Below, piece by piece: positions 1-4,728 of a stretch of 10,336 bases of DNA. The notes beneath the pieces were generated by a model. That model was not told where the DNA came from. It searched no databases and saw nothing but the letters and a program-made list of their open reading frames with translations. The stretch spans positions 1 through 10,336 of the forward strand of contig DFKZ01000077.1 of the NCBI GenBank assembly GCA_002373975.1, in the 5' to 3' direction. The stretch comes from Lachnospiraceae bacterium UBA3632. GTDB lineage: Bacteria; Bacillota; Clostridia; Lachnospirales; Lachnospiraceae. Each line of letters begins with the position of its first letter. Position 1 is the first letter of the stretch. A program made the translations under genes and the position numbers.

Positions 1-8
1 CTTAACAT
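1..8 (-). CDS. 5' end of a CIRCE-controlled heat-shock gene (hrcA or groES), partial
   Basis: Only the ATG (complement of bases 6-8), a Leu codon and two bases of a Ser/Arg codon (AG-) are inside the window, so the product cannot be read. A start here is supported by a strong Shine-Dalgarno sequence, AGGAGG on the minus strand (complement of 17-22), 8 bases upstream, and by a promoter with a perfect CIRCE operator about 115 bases upstream. In Firmicutes CIRCE precedes almost only hrcA-grpE-dnaK-dnaJ or groES-groEL operons, so the gene should be hrcA or groES. The start Met-Leu-(Ser/Arg) fits HrcA at least as well as GroES, but three residues cannot decide it. Confidence 0.6.
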
Positions 9-124
9 AATGATTACCTCCTTTTTACTCAATACTGTTAATAGCTACTGAGCAAGGGGAAGGAGGGATTAGATCATTGGAACATCCCGTTCTTTTGGTC
101 TTCTCTGTTCCTCTGTTCGATTAT

Positions 125-153
125 GTTATAGCACTTAAATTAGCACTCGTCAA
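125..153 (-). promoter_or_regulatory. Heat-shock operon promoter, minus strand
   Basis: On the minus strand a -35 TTGACG (complement of 148-153) and a -10 TATAAC (complement of 125-130) are separated by exactly 17 bases, a good vegetative sigma-A-type promoter. The -35 hexamer lies inside the CIRCE operator, so HrcA bound there would directly occlude RNA polymerase. The predicted transcript has a leader of about 110 bases. That leader holds one short hairpin (arms 28-34 and 46-52, 7 bp with one G-U pair) just before the ribosome binding site. Confidence 0.8.
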
Positions 154-166
154 GTGGGAGTGCTAA
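140..166 (-). promoter_or_regulatory. CIRCE element (HrcA operator)
   Basis: This is a perfect inverted repeat: TTAGCACTC at 140-148, a 9-base spacer at 149-157, and GAGTGCTAA at 158-166. It matches the canonical CIRCE consensus (9-bp arms, N9 spacer) at every arm position. CIRCE is the binding site of the HrcA repressor, which needs GroEL to stay active and releases the operator on heat shock. Its overlap with the minus-strand -35 assigns it to the gene leaving the window at the left edge, not to ychF, whose promoter is about 90 bases away. Confidence 0.97.
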
Positions 167-167
167 C

Positions 168-184
168 AATATTTGTGAAATATT
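168..184. repeat. A+T inverted repeat between the divergent promoters
   Basis: AATATTT (168-174) and AAATATT (178-184) form a perfect 7-bp inverted repeat with a GTG centre. It lies in the A+T-rich stretch 167-253 between the heat-shock promoter and the ychF promoter, where I see no gene. It could be an upstream promoter element or a protein site, or simply base composition. Confidence 0.3.
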
Positions 185-253
185 TATAAACTGTTTATAT
201 CATGCAAGCAGAATGCACATATACTAAACTATAGGAAATTTCTGTATTATGGA

Positions 254-282
254 TTGATTTTTACCCGTTTTTATAGTATAAT
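254..282 (+). promoter_or_regulatory. Promoter of the ychF-lgt operon
   Basis: TTGATT (254-259) and a perfect TATAAT (277-282) are separated by 17 bases, which is optimal sigma-A spacing. Transcription would start near base 289, leaving a leader of about 160 bases before the ychF ATG. It is divergent from the CIRCE-controlled promoter. Confidence 0.75.
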
Positions 283-288
283 CTCCAA

Positions 289-450
289 GTTTAGGTGATA
301 CATAACCGATTTTTGGCTCGAAAAACGCAAAAAACCATGCTTTTTTGAGGAATCGGAATCCTATAAGTGCAGCACTAATTGTAGCACCTAAAAAAATAAG
401 GGTCTTGCAAACCCTTATAAAATAAGGGTTTCAGGAGGTTAAAAAATTAT
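289..450 (+). promoter_or_regulatory. Structured 5' leader of ychF, possible cis-regulatory RNA
   Basis: Read from the sequence, the leader can form a closing helix P1 of 8 bp (290-297, TTTAGGTG, with 385-392, CACCTAAA) that begins at the predicted transcript 5' end. Inside it is a 6-bp helix (306-311 with 351-356), stacked over a 9-bp helix with one G-U pair (317-325 with 341-349). Downstream are three segments: 396-403 (ATAAGGGT), 409-418 (AAACCCTTAT) and 422-431 (ATAAGGGTTT). The middle one can pair with the first (8 bp, 7-base loop) or with the third (10 bp, AAA loop), but not both. The second pairing ends two bases before the AGGAGG ribosome binding site (433-438). No U-run follows, so the switch, if real, would act on translation. 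It matches no riboswitch class I know; no folding program or covariation test was run. Confidence 0.45.
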
Positions 451-1548
451 ATGAAACTGGGCATTTGCGGACTTCCGAATGTTGGGAAGAGCACACTTTT
501 TAATTCACTTACCAAAGCGGGCGCGCAGGCGGCGAATTTCCCGTTCTGTACCATCGACCCCAACGTCGGAGTGGTTCCCGTGCCGGATGAGAGACTCGAA
601 AAACTCGGAGAGCTCTACCACACCAAGAAGGTTACTCCCGCAGTTATAGAGTTTGTTGATATAGCGGGGCTCGTAAAGGGAGCCTCCAAAGGGGAAGGCC
701 TCGGAAACCAGTTCCTGGCAAATATCAGGGAGACCGACGCGATAGTGCATGTGGTAAGATGCTTTGAGGATTCAAATGTCATTCATGTTGACGGAAGCGT
801 CGATCCCATCCGCGATATAGAAGTCATCAATCTTGAGCTTATATTTGCGGATCTTGAAGTGCTGGAAAGAAGGCTGGCAAAGGTCATCAAGACCGCCAGG
901 ATGGACAAAGCCGCAGCCAAGGAACAGGCATTCCTCGAAAAGATGAAGGAAGTGCTTGAGAGCGGGAAACCGGCCAGAACGGTCACTGTGGATGATGAGG
1001 ATGAGCAGGGTTATATGAAGGAGATCAATCTCCTTACGGCCAAGCCGGTGATCTATGCTGCGAATGTGGCGGAGGATGATCTCGCTGATGACGGGGCATC
1101 CAACGAGATGGTGGGAAAGGTGCGTGAGTTTGCCGAAAAAGAGGGAAGCGGAGTGTTTGTCATCAGCGCAAAGGTGGAGGAAGAGATATCCGAGCTCGAT
1201 GATGATGAGAAGGCAGAGTTCCTTGATGCCCTCGGAGTGAAGGAGTCGGGACTTGATAAGCTGATCGCGGCAAGCTATAAGCTGCTGGGGCTTATGAGCT
1301 TTCTTACCGCCGGTGAGGATGAATGCCGCGCGTGGACCATTAAAGTAGGGACCAAGGCTCCTCAGGCTGCGGGAAAGATACATACCGATTTTGAGAGAGG
1401 CTTTATCAAGGCAGAGGTGGTCAATTATAAGGACCTTCTCGAGCTTGGCTCACTGGCCGCTGCAAGAGAAAAGGGTCTTGTTGGAATAGAAGGAAAAGAC
1501 TACGTTGTCAAGGACGGCGATGTAATACTTTTCAGATTTAATGTGTAA
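451..1548 (+). CDS. ychF: Redox-/translation-associated ATPase YchF (OLA1 family)
   Basis: A 365-residue protein, the full usual length for YchF/EngD, a universally conserved Obg-related P-loop NTPase that binds ribosomes and prefers ATP. Visible motifs are the P-loop GLPNVGKST (residues 7-15), the switch-II motif DIAGL (70-74) and, in the G4 position, NVAE (205-208) instead of the NKxD of true GTPases, which is the known basis of ATP preference. A hydrophobic Leu74 stands where Ras-like proteins carry the catalytic Gln, placing it in the HAS-NTPase group. Residues about 100-200 form the helical coiled-coil insertion and 281-364 the TGS domain. The start follows AGGAGG (433-438) with 12 bases of spacing, and the N-terminus MKLGICGLP matches the family. 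It lies 15 bases before lgt. Its long structured leader suggests post-transcriptional control, an inference. Confidence 0.97.
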   Translation: MKLGICGLPNVGKSTLFNSLTKAGAQAANFPFCTIDPNVGVVPVPDERLEKLGELYHTKKVTPAVIEFVDIAGLVKGASKGEGLGNQFLANIRETDAIVHVVRCFEDSNVIHVDGSVDPIRDIEVINLELIFADLEVLERRLAKVIKTARMDKAAAKEQAFLEKMKEVLESGKPARTVTVDDEDEQGYMKEINLLTAKPVIYAANVAEDDLADDGASNEMVGKVREFAEKEGSGVFVISAKVEEEISELDDDEKAEFLDALGVKESGLDKLIAASYKLLGLMSFLTAGEDECRAWTIKVGTKAPQAAGKIHTDFERGFIKAEVVNYKDLLELGSLAAAREKGLVGIEGKDYVVKDGDVILFRFNV

Positions 1549-1563
1549 GGGGATCGGATAAAA

Positions 1564-2517
1564 ATGAACGCAACAGATATATCATTTCCCAATCTGGGGA
1601 TTTATTTGCAGAATGTACCGAAGTCATTTCATATCGGACCCATTACCATAGCACTTTACGGAATGACATTCGCACTTGGTATGATACTTGGCTTGATGGT
1701 GGCTTCTCAGGTGGCCAAGGAATTCGGTCAGAAAGAAAATGATTTCTGGGATTTTGCCATAAGAGTCATAATCGGAGGCCTTATCGGCGCCAGGATCTAT
1801 TATGTTATATTCTCATGGGAGTATTACAAAGACAGCCCCCTGGACATCTTTAAGATATGGGAGGGCGGCATCGCAATCTACGGTGGTGTTATAGGCGCAT
1901 TCCTTACCGCATTTATATTCACAAAAAGGAAGAAACTCAACGGATTTGTGCTGGCCGATGCCGCCATGCCGGCTCTGATACTCGGGCAGGCCATAGGCCG
2001 CTGGGGCAATTTCTTTAACAGGGAAGTGTTCGGAAAGTACACAGCAAATATCTTTGCCATGAGGCTTCCTCTTGATGCGATCCGCGAGGCTGATAAAAAG
2101 CCCGAGCTTATGGCTCATGTGGCCGAAGGAGAAAACTTCGTGCAGGTGCATCCCACTTTCTTTTATGAGAGCGTGTGCAATCTCGCATTGTTCGGCCTGC
2201 TGATGTTATTCAGGAAAAAAAGGTCATTTAACGGAGAGATGTGTCTCTGGTATTTCGCAGGGTACGGAGTGATACGCTTCATTATAGAAGGAATACGCAC
2301 CGATCAGCTTTATATCACCGGAACGCAGATCCCGGTTTCACAGGTTGTTGCCATTGTTCTCATAACAGTTGCCGTTGTGGGAGAGGTCGTGTGCAGGATA
2401 CTCATTTCAAAGGATAAGCTTCCGGAGATACTCAAAGTTGGGAATGCTGCCCCTGCGGAGAACTCCAAAGAGGCGTCTAAAGAGGAATCCAAGGAAGAGC
2501 CCACAGAAGAATCTTAA
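1564..2517 (+). CDS. lgt: Prolipoprotein diacylglyceryl transferase Lgt
   Basis: A membrane enzyme that transfers diacylglycerol from phosphatidylglycerol to the lipobox cysteine of prolipoproteins, the first step of lipoprotein maturation. About seven hydrophobic segments are visible (roughly 26-50, 65-85, 104-120, 128-147, 205-217, 224-245, 257-281). The Lgt signature GRWGNFFNREVFG is at residues 145-157, with Arg146 and Asn149 matching essential residues of the E. coli enzyme. Other family motifs are GGLIGARIYY (71-80), HPTFFYES (196-203) and RFIIEGIR (238-245). Tyr106 occupies the place of E. coli His103 in the H/YGG motif. At 317 residues it is somewhat longer than usual because of a hydrophilic tail (about 293-317) of SKEE-type tetrapeptides encoded by a 12-bp tandem repeat. 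The AAGGGG ribosome binding site overlaps the ychF stop codon, so the two are probably co-transcribed. Confidence 0.96.
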   Translation: MNATDISFPNLGIYLQNVPKSFHIGPITIALYGMTFALGMILGLMVASQVAKEFGQKENDFWDFAIRVIIGGLIGARIYYVIFSWEYYKDSPLDIFKIWEGGIAIYGGVIGAFLTAFIFTKRKKLNGFVLADAAMPALILGQAIGRWGNFFNREVFGKYTANIFAMRLPLDAIREADKKPELMAHVAEGENFVQVHPTFFYESVCNLALFGLLMLFRKKRSFNGEMCLWYFAGYGVIRFIIEGIRTDQLYITGTQIPVSQVVAIVLITVAVVGEVVCRILISKDKLPEILKVGNAAPAENSKEASKEESKEEPTEES

Positions 2518-2547
2518 GCTGATCCTTAAGAAATACCTTAAGAGGAT
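2464..2547 (+). repeat. Degenerate 12-bp tandem repeat across the lgt stop codon
   Basis: Seven consecutive 12-base units can be aligned: TCCAAAGAGGCG (2464), TCTAAAGAGGAA (2476), TCCAAGGAAGAG (2488), CCCACAGAAGAA (2500), TCTTAAGCTGAT (2512), CCTTAAGAAATA (2524) and CCTTAAGAGGAT (2536). The first four encode SKEA, SKEE, SKEE and PTEE at the Lgt C-terminus. The fifth contains the stop codon. The last three share CTTAAG at exactly 12-base spacing. The array therefore continues 30 bases past the coding end. Confidence 0.7.
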
Positions 2548-2603
2548 TTTCCACTTCGGACCACAATATATGGATACGACGTAAAAACATCACCAAAATC
2601 TTG

Positions 2604-2659
2604 TATTTTTTGTCTAAAAAAGACAGTAGCTAATAAACTACTGTCTTATTTTTTGTCTA
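2604..2659 (+). repeat. 13-bp direct repeat flanking the terminator
   Basis: TATTTTTTGTCTA occurs at 2604-2616 and again at 2647-2659, 43 bases apart, with the terminator hairpin between and partly overlapping the second copy. The copies are identical. No function is evident; the low complexity of the T-run lowers its weight. Confidence 0.5.
2620..2654 (+). terminator. Intrinsic terminator of the ychF-lgt operon
   Basis: A perfect 10-bp stem, AAGACAGTAG (2620-2629) with CTACTGTCTT (2638-2647), encloses an 8-base loop and is followed by ATTTTTT (2648-2654). The left arm is preceded by an A-run (2616-2621), so it could also terminate transcription coming from the right. It separates the ychF-lgt unit from the mraZ promoter. 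Confidence 0.9.
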
Positions 2660-2710
2660 TTTTTACCCAAACAAATTATTAAGAAAAGTTAAAAAAAACG
2701 TTGAAAACTA

Positions 2711-2739
2711 TTGCATTATATAGTAATTTAATGTAGAAT
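2711..2739 (+). promoter_or_regulatory. Promoter of the mraZ division operon
   Basis: TTGCAT (2711-2716) and TAGAAT (2734-2739) are separated by 17 bases; the -10 matches consensus at 5 of 6 positions, the -35 at only 3. Predicted initiation near 2746 falls directly before the first MraZ box, consistent with repression at or just after the start site. The rest of the intergenic region (2660-2710) is A+T-rich with no gene visible. Confidence 0.55.
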
Positions 2740-2750
2740 TTTGCTTGTGA

Positions 2751-2791
2751 GTGGGATGAAGTGGGATATATACCCCATAAAGTGGGATGAA
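2751..2791 (+). promoter_or_regulatory. MraZ-binding boxes (three GTGGGAT repeats)
   Basis: GTGGGAT occurs three times, starting at 2751, 2761 and 2782; the spacings of 10 and 21 bases put all copies on one face of the helix. The first and third extend to an identical GTGGGATGAA. An inverted CCCC (2773-2776) fills the gap between copies two and three. MraZ is known to bind clustered TGGGN repeats with 5-base spacers in its own promoter region and repress the dcw operon, and mraZ is the next gene. The boxes lie downstream of the predicted transcription start. Confidence 0.85.
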
Positions 2792-2832
2792 AATGACCTT
2801 CTGATGTGAGATAAAAGGAAAGGAGCAGAGGC

Positions 2833-3273
2833 GTGGCCGGACTCATCGGAGAATACAATCACACAATCGATGCAAAAGGCCGCCTCAGCGTCCCTTCCAA
2901 GTTCAGAACAGTGCTTGGTGACAGCTTCGTGATCTCAAAGGGGATCGACTCCTGCCTGGTGGTTTATTCCGAGGAGGAATGGAGCGCGTTTCAGGCCAAG
3001 CTGAACACACTTCCCACATTTAACGATAATGCAAGAGAAGTTAAGAGATTCTTCGGTTCCGGTTCGGCATACGTAGAGGTGGATGCCCACGGAAGGATCC
3101 TGGTTCCGGCAAACCTTCAGGAATACGCGGGACTCACCAAGGACGTGACTATCGTTGGAACCACGGACGGAAAGGCAGAGATCTGGGATACGGCTAACTG
3201 GAACGCAAGAGAAGGCAAGGCAAGTCCCAAGGAAGCTATCAAGAACCTTTTTGACATGGGCATTCAGATCTGA
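2833..3273 (+). CDS. mraZ: Transcriptional regulator MraZ
   Basis: A 146-residue protein of the usual MraZ length with two tandem SpoVT/AbrB-like half-domains. Each carries the family DxxxR motif: DAKGR at 13-17, within GEYNHTIDAKGRLSVP, and DAHGR at 84-88, within EVDAHGRILVP. MraZ forms ring oligomers that bind direct repeats upstream of its own gene and autoregulate the division cluster; three such repeats sit 40-80 bases upstream. The start is GTG, chosen because AAAGGAG (2819-2825) lies 7 bases before it and because it places GEY at residues 6-8, close to the family N-terminus. It is the first gene of the operon, 20 bases before rsmH. Confidence 0.96.
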   Translation: MAGLIGEYNHTIDAKGRLSVPSKFRTVLGDSFVISKGIDSCLVVYSEEEWSAFQAKLNTLPTFNDNAREVKRFFGSGSAYVEVDAHGRILVPANLQEYAGLTKDVTIVGTTDGKAEIWDTANWNAREGKASPKEAIKNLFDMGIQI

Positions 3274-3293
3274 TCATGGCGCGGTAGGATAAT

Positions 3294-4223
3294 ATGGAAT
3301 TCAAGCACTATTCAGTAATGCTCGGCGAAACAATAGACATGCTCGGGGTAAAACCCGACGGGATATATCTGGACGGCACTCTCGGAGGGGCCGGTCATTC
3401 AAGCGAGATCTGCAAGAGACTCACCACCGGACATCTCTACGGGGTGGACAGAGATGAGGCTGCAATAGAAGCAGCAAGCGAAAGATTAAAGCCCTTTAGC
3501 GGTAAATATACAATTTTGAGAAGCAACTACAGCGATGCTCTGGCAGTTCTTTCCGAGATGGGAGTCACATCCTTTGACGGAATACTTCTTGATCTGGGGG
3601 TGAGCTCCTACCAGTTGGACACAGGGGAGAGGGGATTCTCCTACAGATTCGATGCACCTCTCGATATGAGGATGGACACGAGGCAGGAGCTGACGGCGGC
3701 AGATATAGTAAACGAGTACTCCGAAAGCGAGCTCTACCGGATAATCAGAGATTACGGCGAGGAAAAGTTCGCCAAGAATATAGCAAAACACATCGCGGCA
3801 GCAAGGAAGGACAAAAGAATAGAGACCACATCGCAGCTGGACGAGATAATCCATGCAGCGATACCCGCAAAGATGAGAACGGAAGGACATCCTGCAAAGC
3901 AGACATTCCAGGCACTCAGGATCGAATGCAATCAGGAACTGAAAGCACTGGAAAAGTCACTGGATGAAATGACCGAGGCACTTAAAAGCGGCGGAAGATT
4001 CTGTGTGATAACCTTCCACTCACTGGAGGACAGAATGGTCAAGGCTTCCTTCAGAAAAAGCGAATCGCCCTGCACATGCCCGCCGAACTTTCCGGTCTGT
4101 GTATGCGGAAAAAAGCCTCTCGGCAGGGTGATAACCAAGAAGCCCATCACGGCTTCGGAAAAGGAACTGAAAGAAAACAGCCGGTCTAAAAGCGCAAAGC
4201 TAAGGGTATTTGAGAGAGTATAA
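3294..4223 (+). CDS. rsmH: 16S rRNA (cytosine-1402 N4)-methyltransferase RsmH
   Basis: Also called MraW, this S-adenosylmethionine-dependent enzyme N4-methylates C1402 in the decoding centre of 16S rRNA. The 309-residue length is normal. The SAM-binding loop is DGTLGGAGH (27-35), followed by VDRD (51-54), the DLGVSS motif (100-105), a helical substrate-recognition insert (about 110-215) and FHSLEDR (241-247). The C-terminal region has a four-cysteine cluster (Cys260, 262, 269, 271) found in Firmicutes members and possibly metal-binding. The ATG is preceded by only a weak GGTAGGAT (3283-3290), 20 bases after mraZ, so expression may depend on coupling to mraZ. mraZ-rsmH adjacency is near-universal in bacteria. 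Confidence 0.97.
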   Translation: MEFKHYSVMLGETIDMLGVKPDGIYLDGTLGGAGHSSEICKRLTTGHLYGVDRDEAAIEAASERLKPFSGKYTILRSNYSDALAVLSEMGVTSFDGILLDLGVSSYQLDTGERGFSYRFDAPLDMRMDTRQELTAADIVNEYSESELYRIIRDYGEEKFAKNIAKHIAAARKDKRIETTSQLDEIIHAAIPAKMRTEGHPAKQTFQALRIECNQELKALEKSLDEMTEALKSGGRFCVITFHSLEDRMVKASFRKSESPCTCPPNFPVCVCGKKPLGRVITKKPITASEKELKENSRSKSAKLRVFERV

Positions 4224-4225
4224 AA

Positions 4226-4253
4226 GGATTTAACACGGGTTAAACGGATTTAA
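4226..4253 (+). repeat. Phased GGATTTAA repeats in the rsmH-ftsL gap
   Basis: GGATTTAA occurs at 4226-4233 and 4246-4253, exactly 20 bases apart, with a related GGTTAAA (4238-4244) between. The same stretch also contains a 6-bp inverted repeat, TTTAAC (4229-4234) with GTTAAA (4239-4244) around an ACGG loop. It makes up most of the 49-base gap before ftsL. A weak hairpin or protein site is possible; chance is not excluded. Confidence 0.35.
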
Positions 4254-4272
4254 AAGGGAGAAGGTAAAGGGA

Positions 4273-4722
4273 ATGGCACAGAGAGATTATGAGAGAACAT
4301 ACGAAAGGGAGTACCAGTACGGAAATACTGTAAGAGATTACGGATACCCCCGCAGACAGTATGAGCCGGAAACGGAGAGAAGGCACGCCCGCAGGCCTCA
4401 CAGAAAAGCATCTTTCAGCGTTCTTGGTTTTGCATTCGCGGGAATTGCATTTGTAGTTTTTGGCATAACTGTAGTAAACTATGTACAGCTGCAGAGTGAG
4501 CTTACGGAAAAGACAAGATCCGTGGCAAGCAAGCAGGTGCAGCTCACCAATTTAAGATCCGAGAACGATGAGCACTACACAAGAGTTACTTCAAGCATAG
4601 ATCTTAAGCACATCGAGGAAGTTGCACGCGGAGAGCTCGGTATGACTTACGCAGGCGACGGACAGGTCGTTGTTTACGATTCTGTCGGAAACGATTATAT
4701 GCGCAGAGCGGATGGTAATTAA
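4273..4722 (+). CDS. ftsL: Cell division protein FtsL-like (bitopic membrane protein)
   Basis: A 149-residue single-pass protein. Residues 1-46 are cytoplasmic and strongly enriched in Tyr, Arg and Glu (repeating ERxY/YxR patterns). Residues about 47-70 are one hydrophobic segment, and about 72-105 look like an extracytoplasmic coiled coil (VQLQSELTEKTRSVASKQVQ). A C-terminal part includes EVARGELGM (116-124), resembling the IExxARxxLGM motif of FtsL/DivIC proteins. FtsL joins FtsQ/DivIB and DivIC to recruit and activate FtsW-FtsI at the septum. Position between rsmH and the PBP gene is the classic ftsL site. FtsL sequences diverge widely, so the call rests on topology, the motif and synteny. 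The ATG follows purine-rich GGGAGAAGG (4256-4264). Confidence 0.88.
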   Translation: MAQRDYERTYEREYQYGNTVRDYGYPRRQYEPETERRHARRPHRKASFSVLGFAFAGIAFVVFGITVVNYVQLQSELTEKTRSVASKQVQLTNLRSENDEHYTRVTSSIDLKHIEEVARGELGMTYAGDGQVVVYDSVGNDYMRRADGN

Positions 4723-4728
4723 TAAAAA

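Noticed and set aside
294..308. GGTGAT in the ychF leader resembling part of a fluoride riboswitch
   Set aside because: The rest of the conserved crcB-type motif and its pseudoknot segments are not present, and ychF is not a fluoride-related gene.
366..388. AGTGCAGCACT palindrome and nearby AGCACC as a second CIRCE
   Set aside because: The half-sites do not match TTAGCACTC/GAGTGCTAA and have no 9-base spacer; it is only a partial resemblance.
409..431. 10-bp hairpin before ychF as an intrinsic terminator
   Set aside because: It is followed by TCAGGAGG, not a T-run, so it fits translational occlusion better than termination.
2524..2550. CTTAAG-based hairpin plus TTTT as the lgt terminator
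   Set aside because: The stem is interrupted and A+T-rich with only four Ts; the 10-bp stem at 2620-2647 with a six-T run is far better.
2369..2584. Possible frameshift of the lgt tail into a frame reading LKLILKKYLKRI past the stop
   Set aside because: The Lgt frame is intact with all family motifs; the Lys/Leu repeat of the other frame simply follows from the 12-bp DNA repeat.
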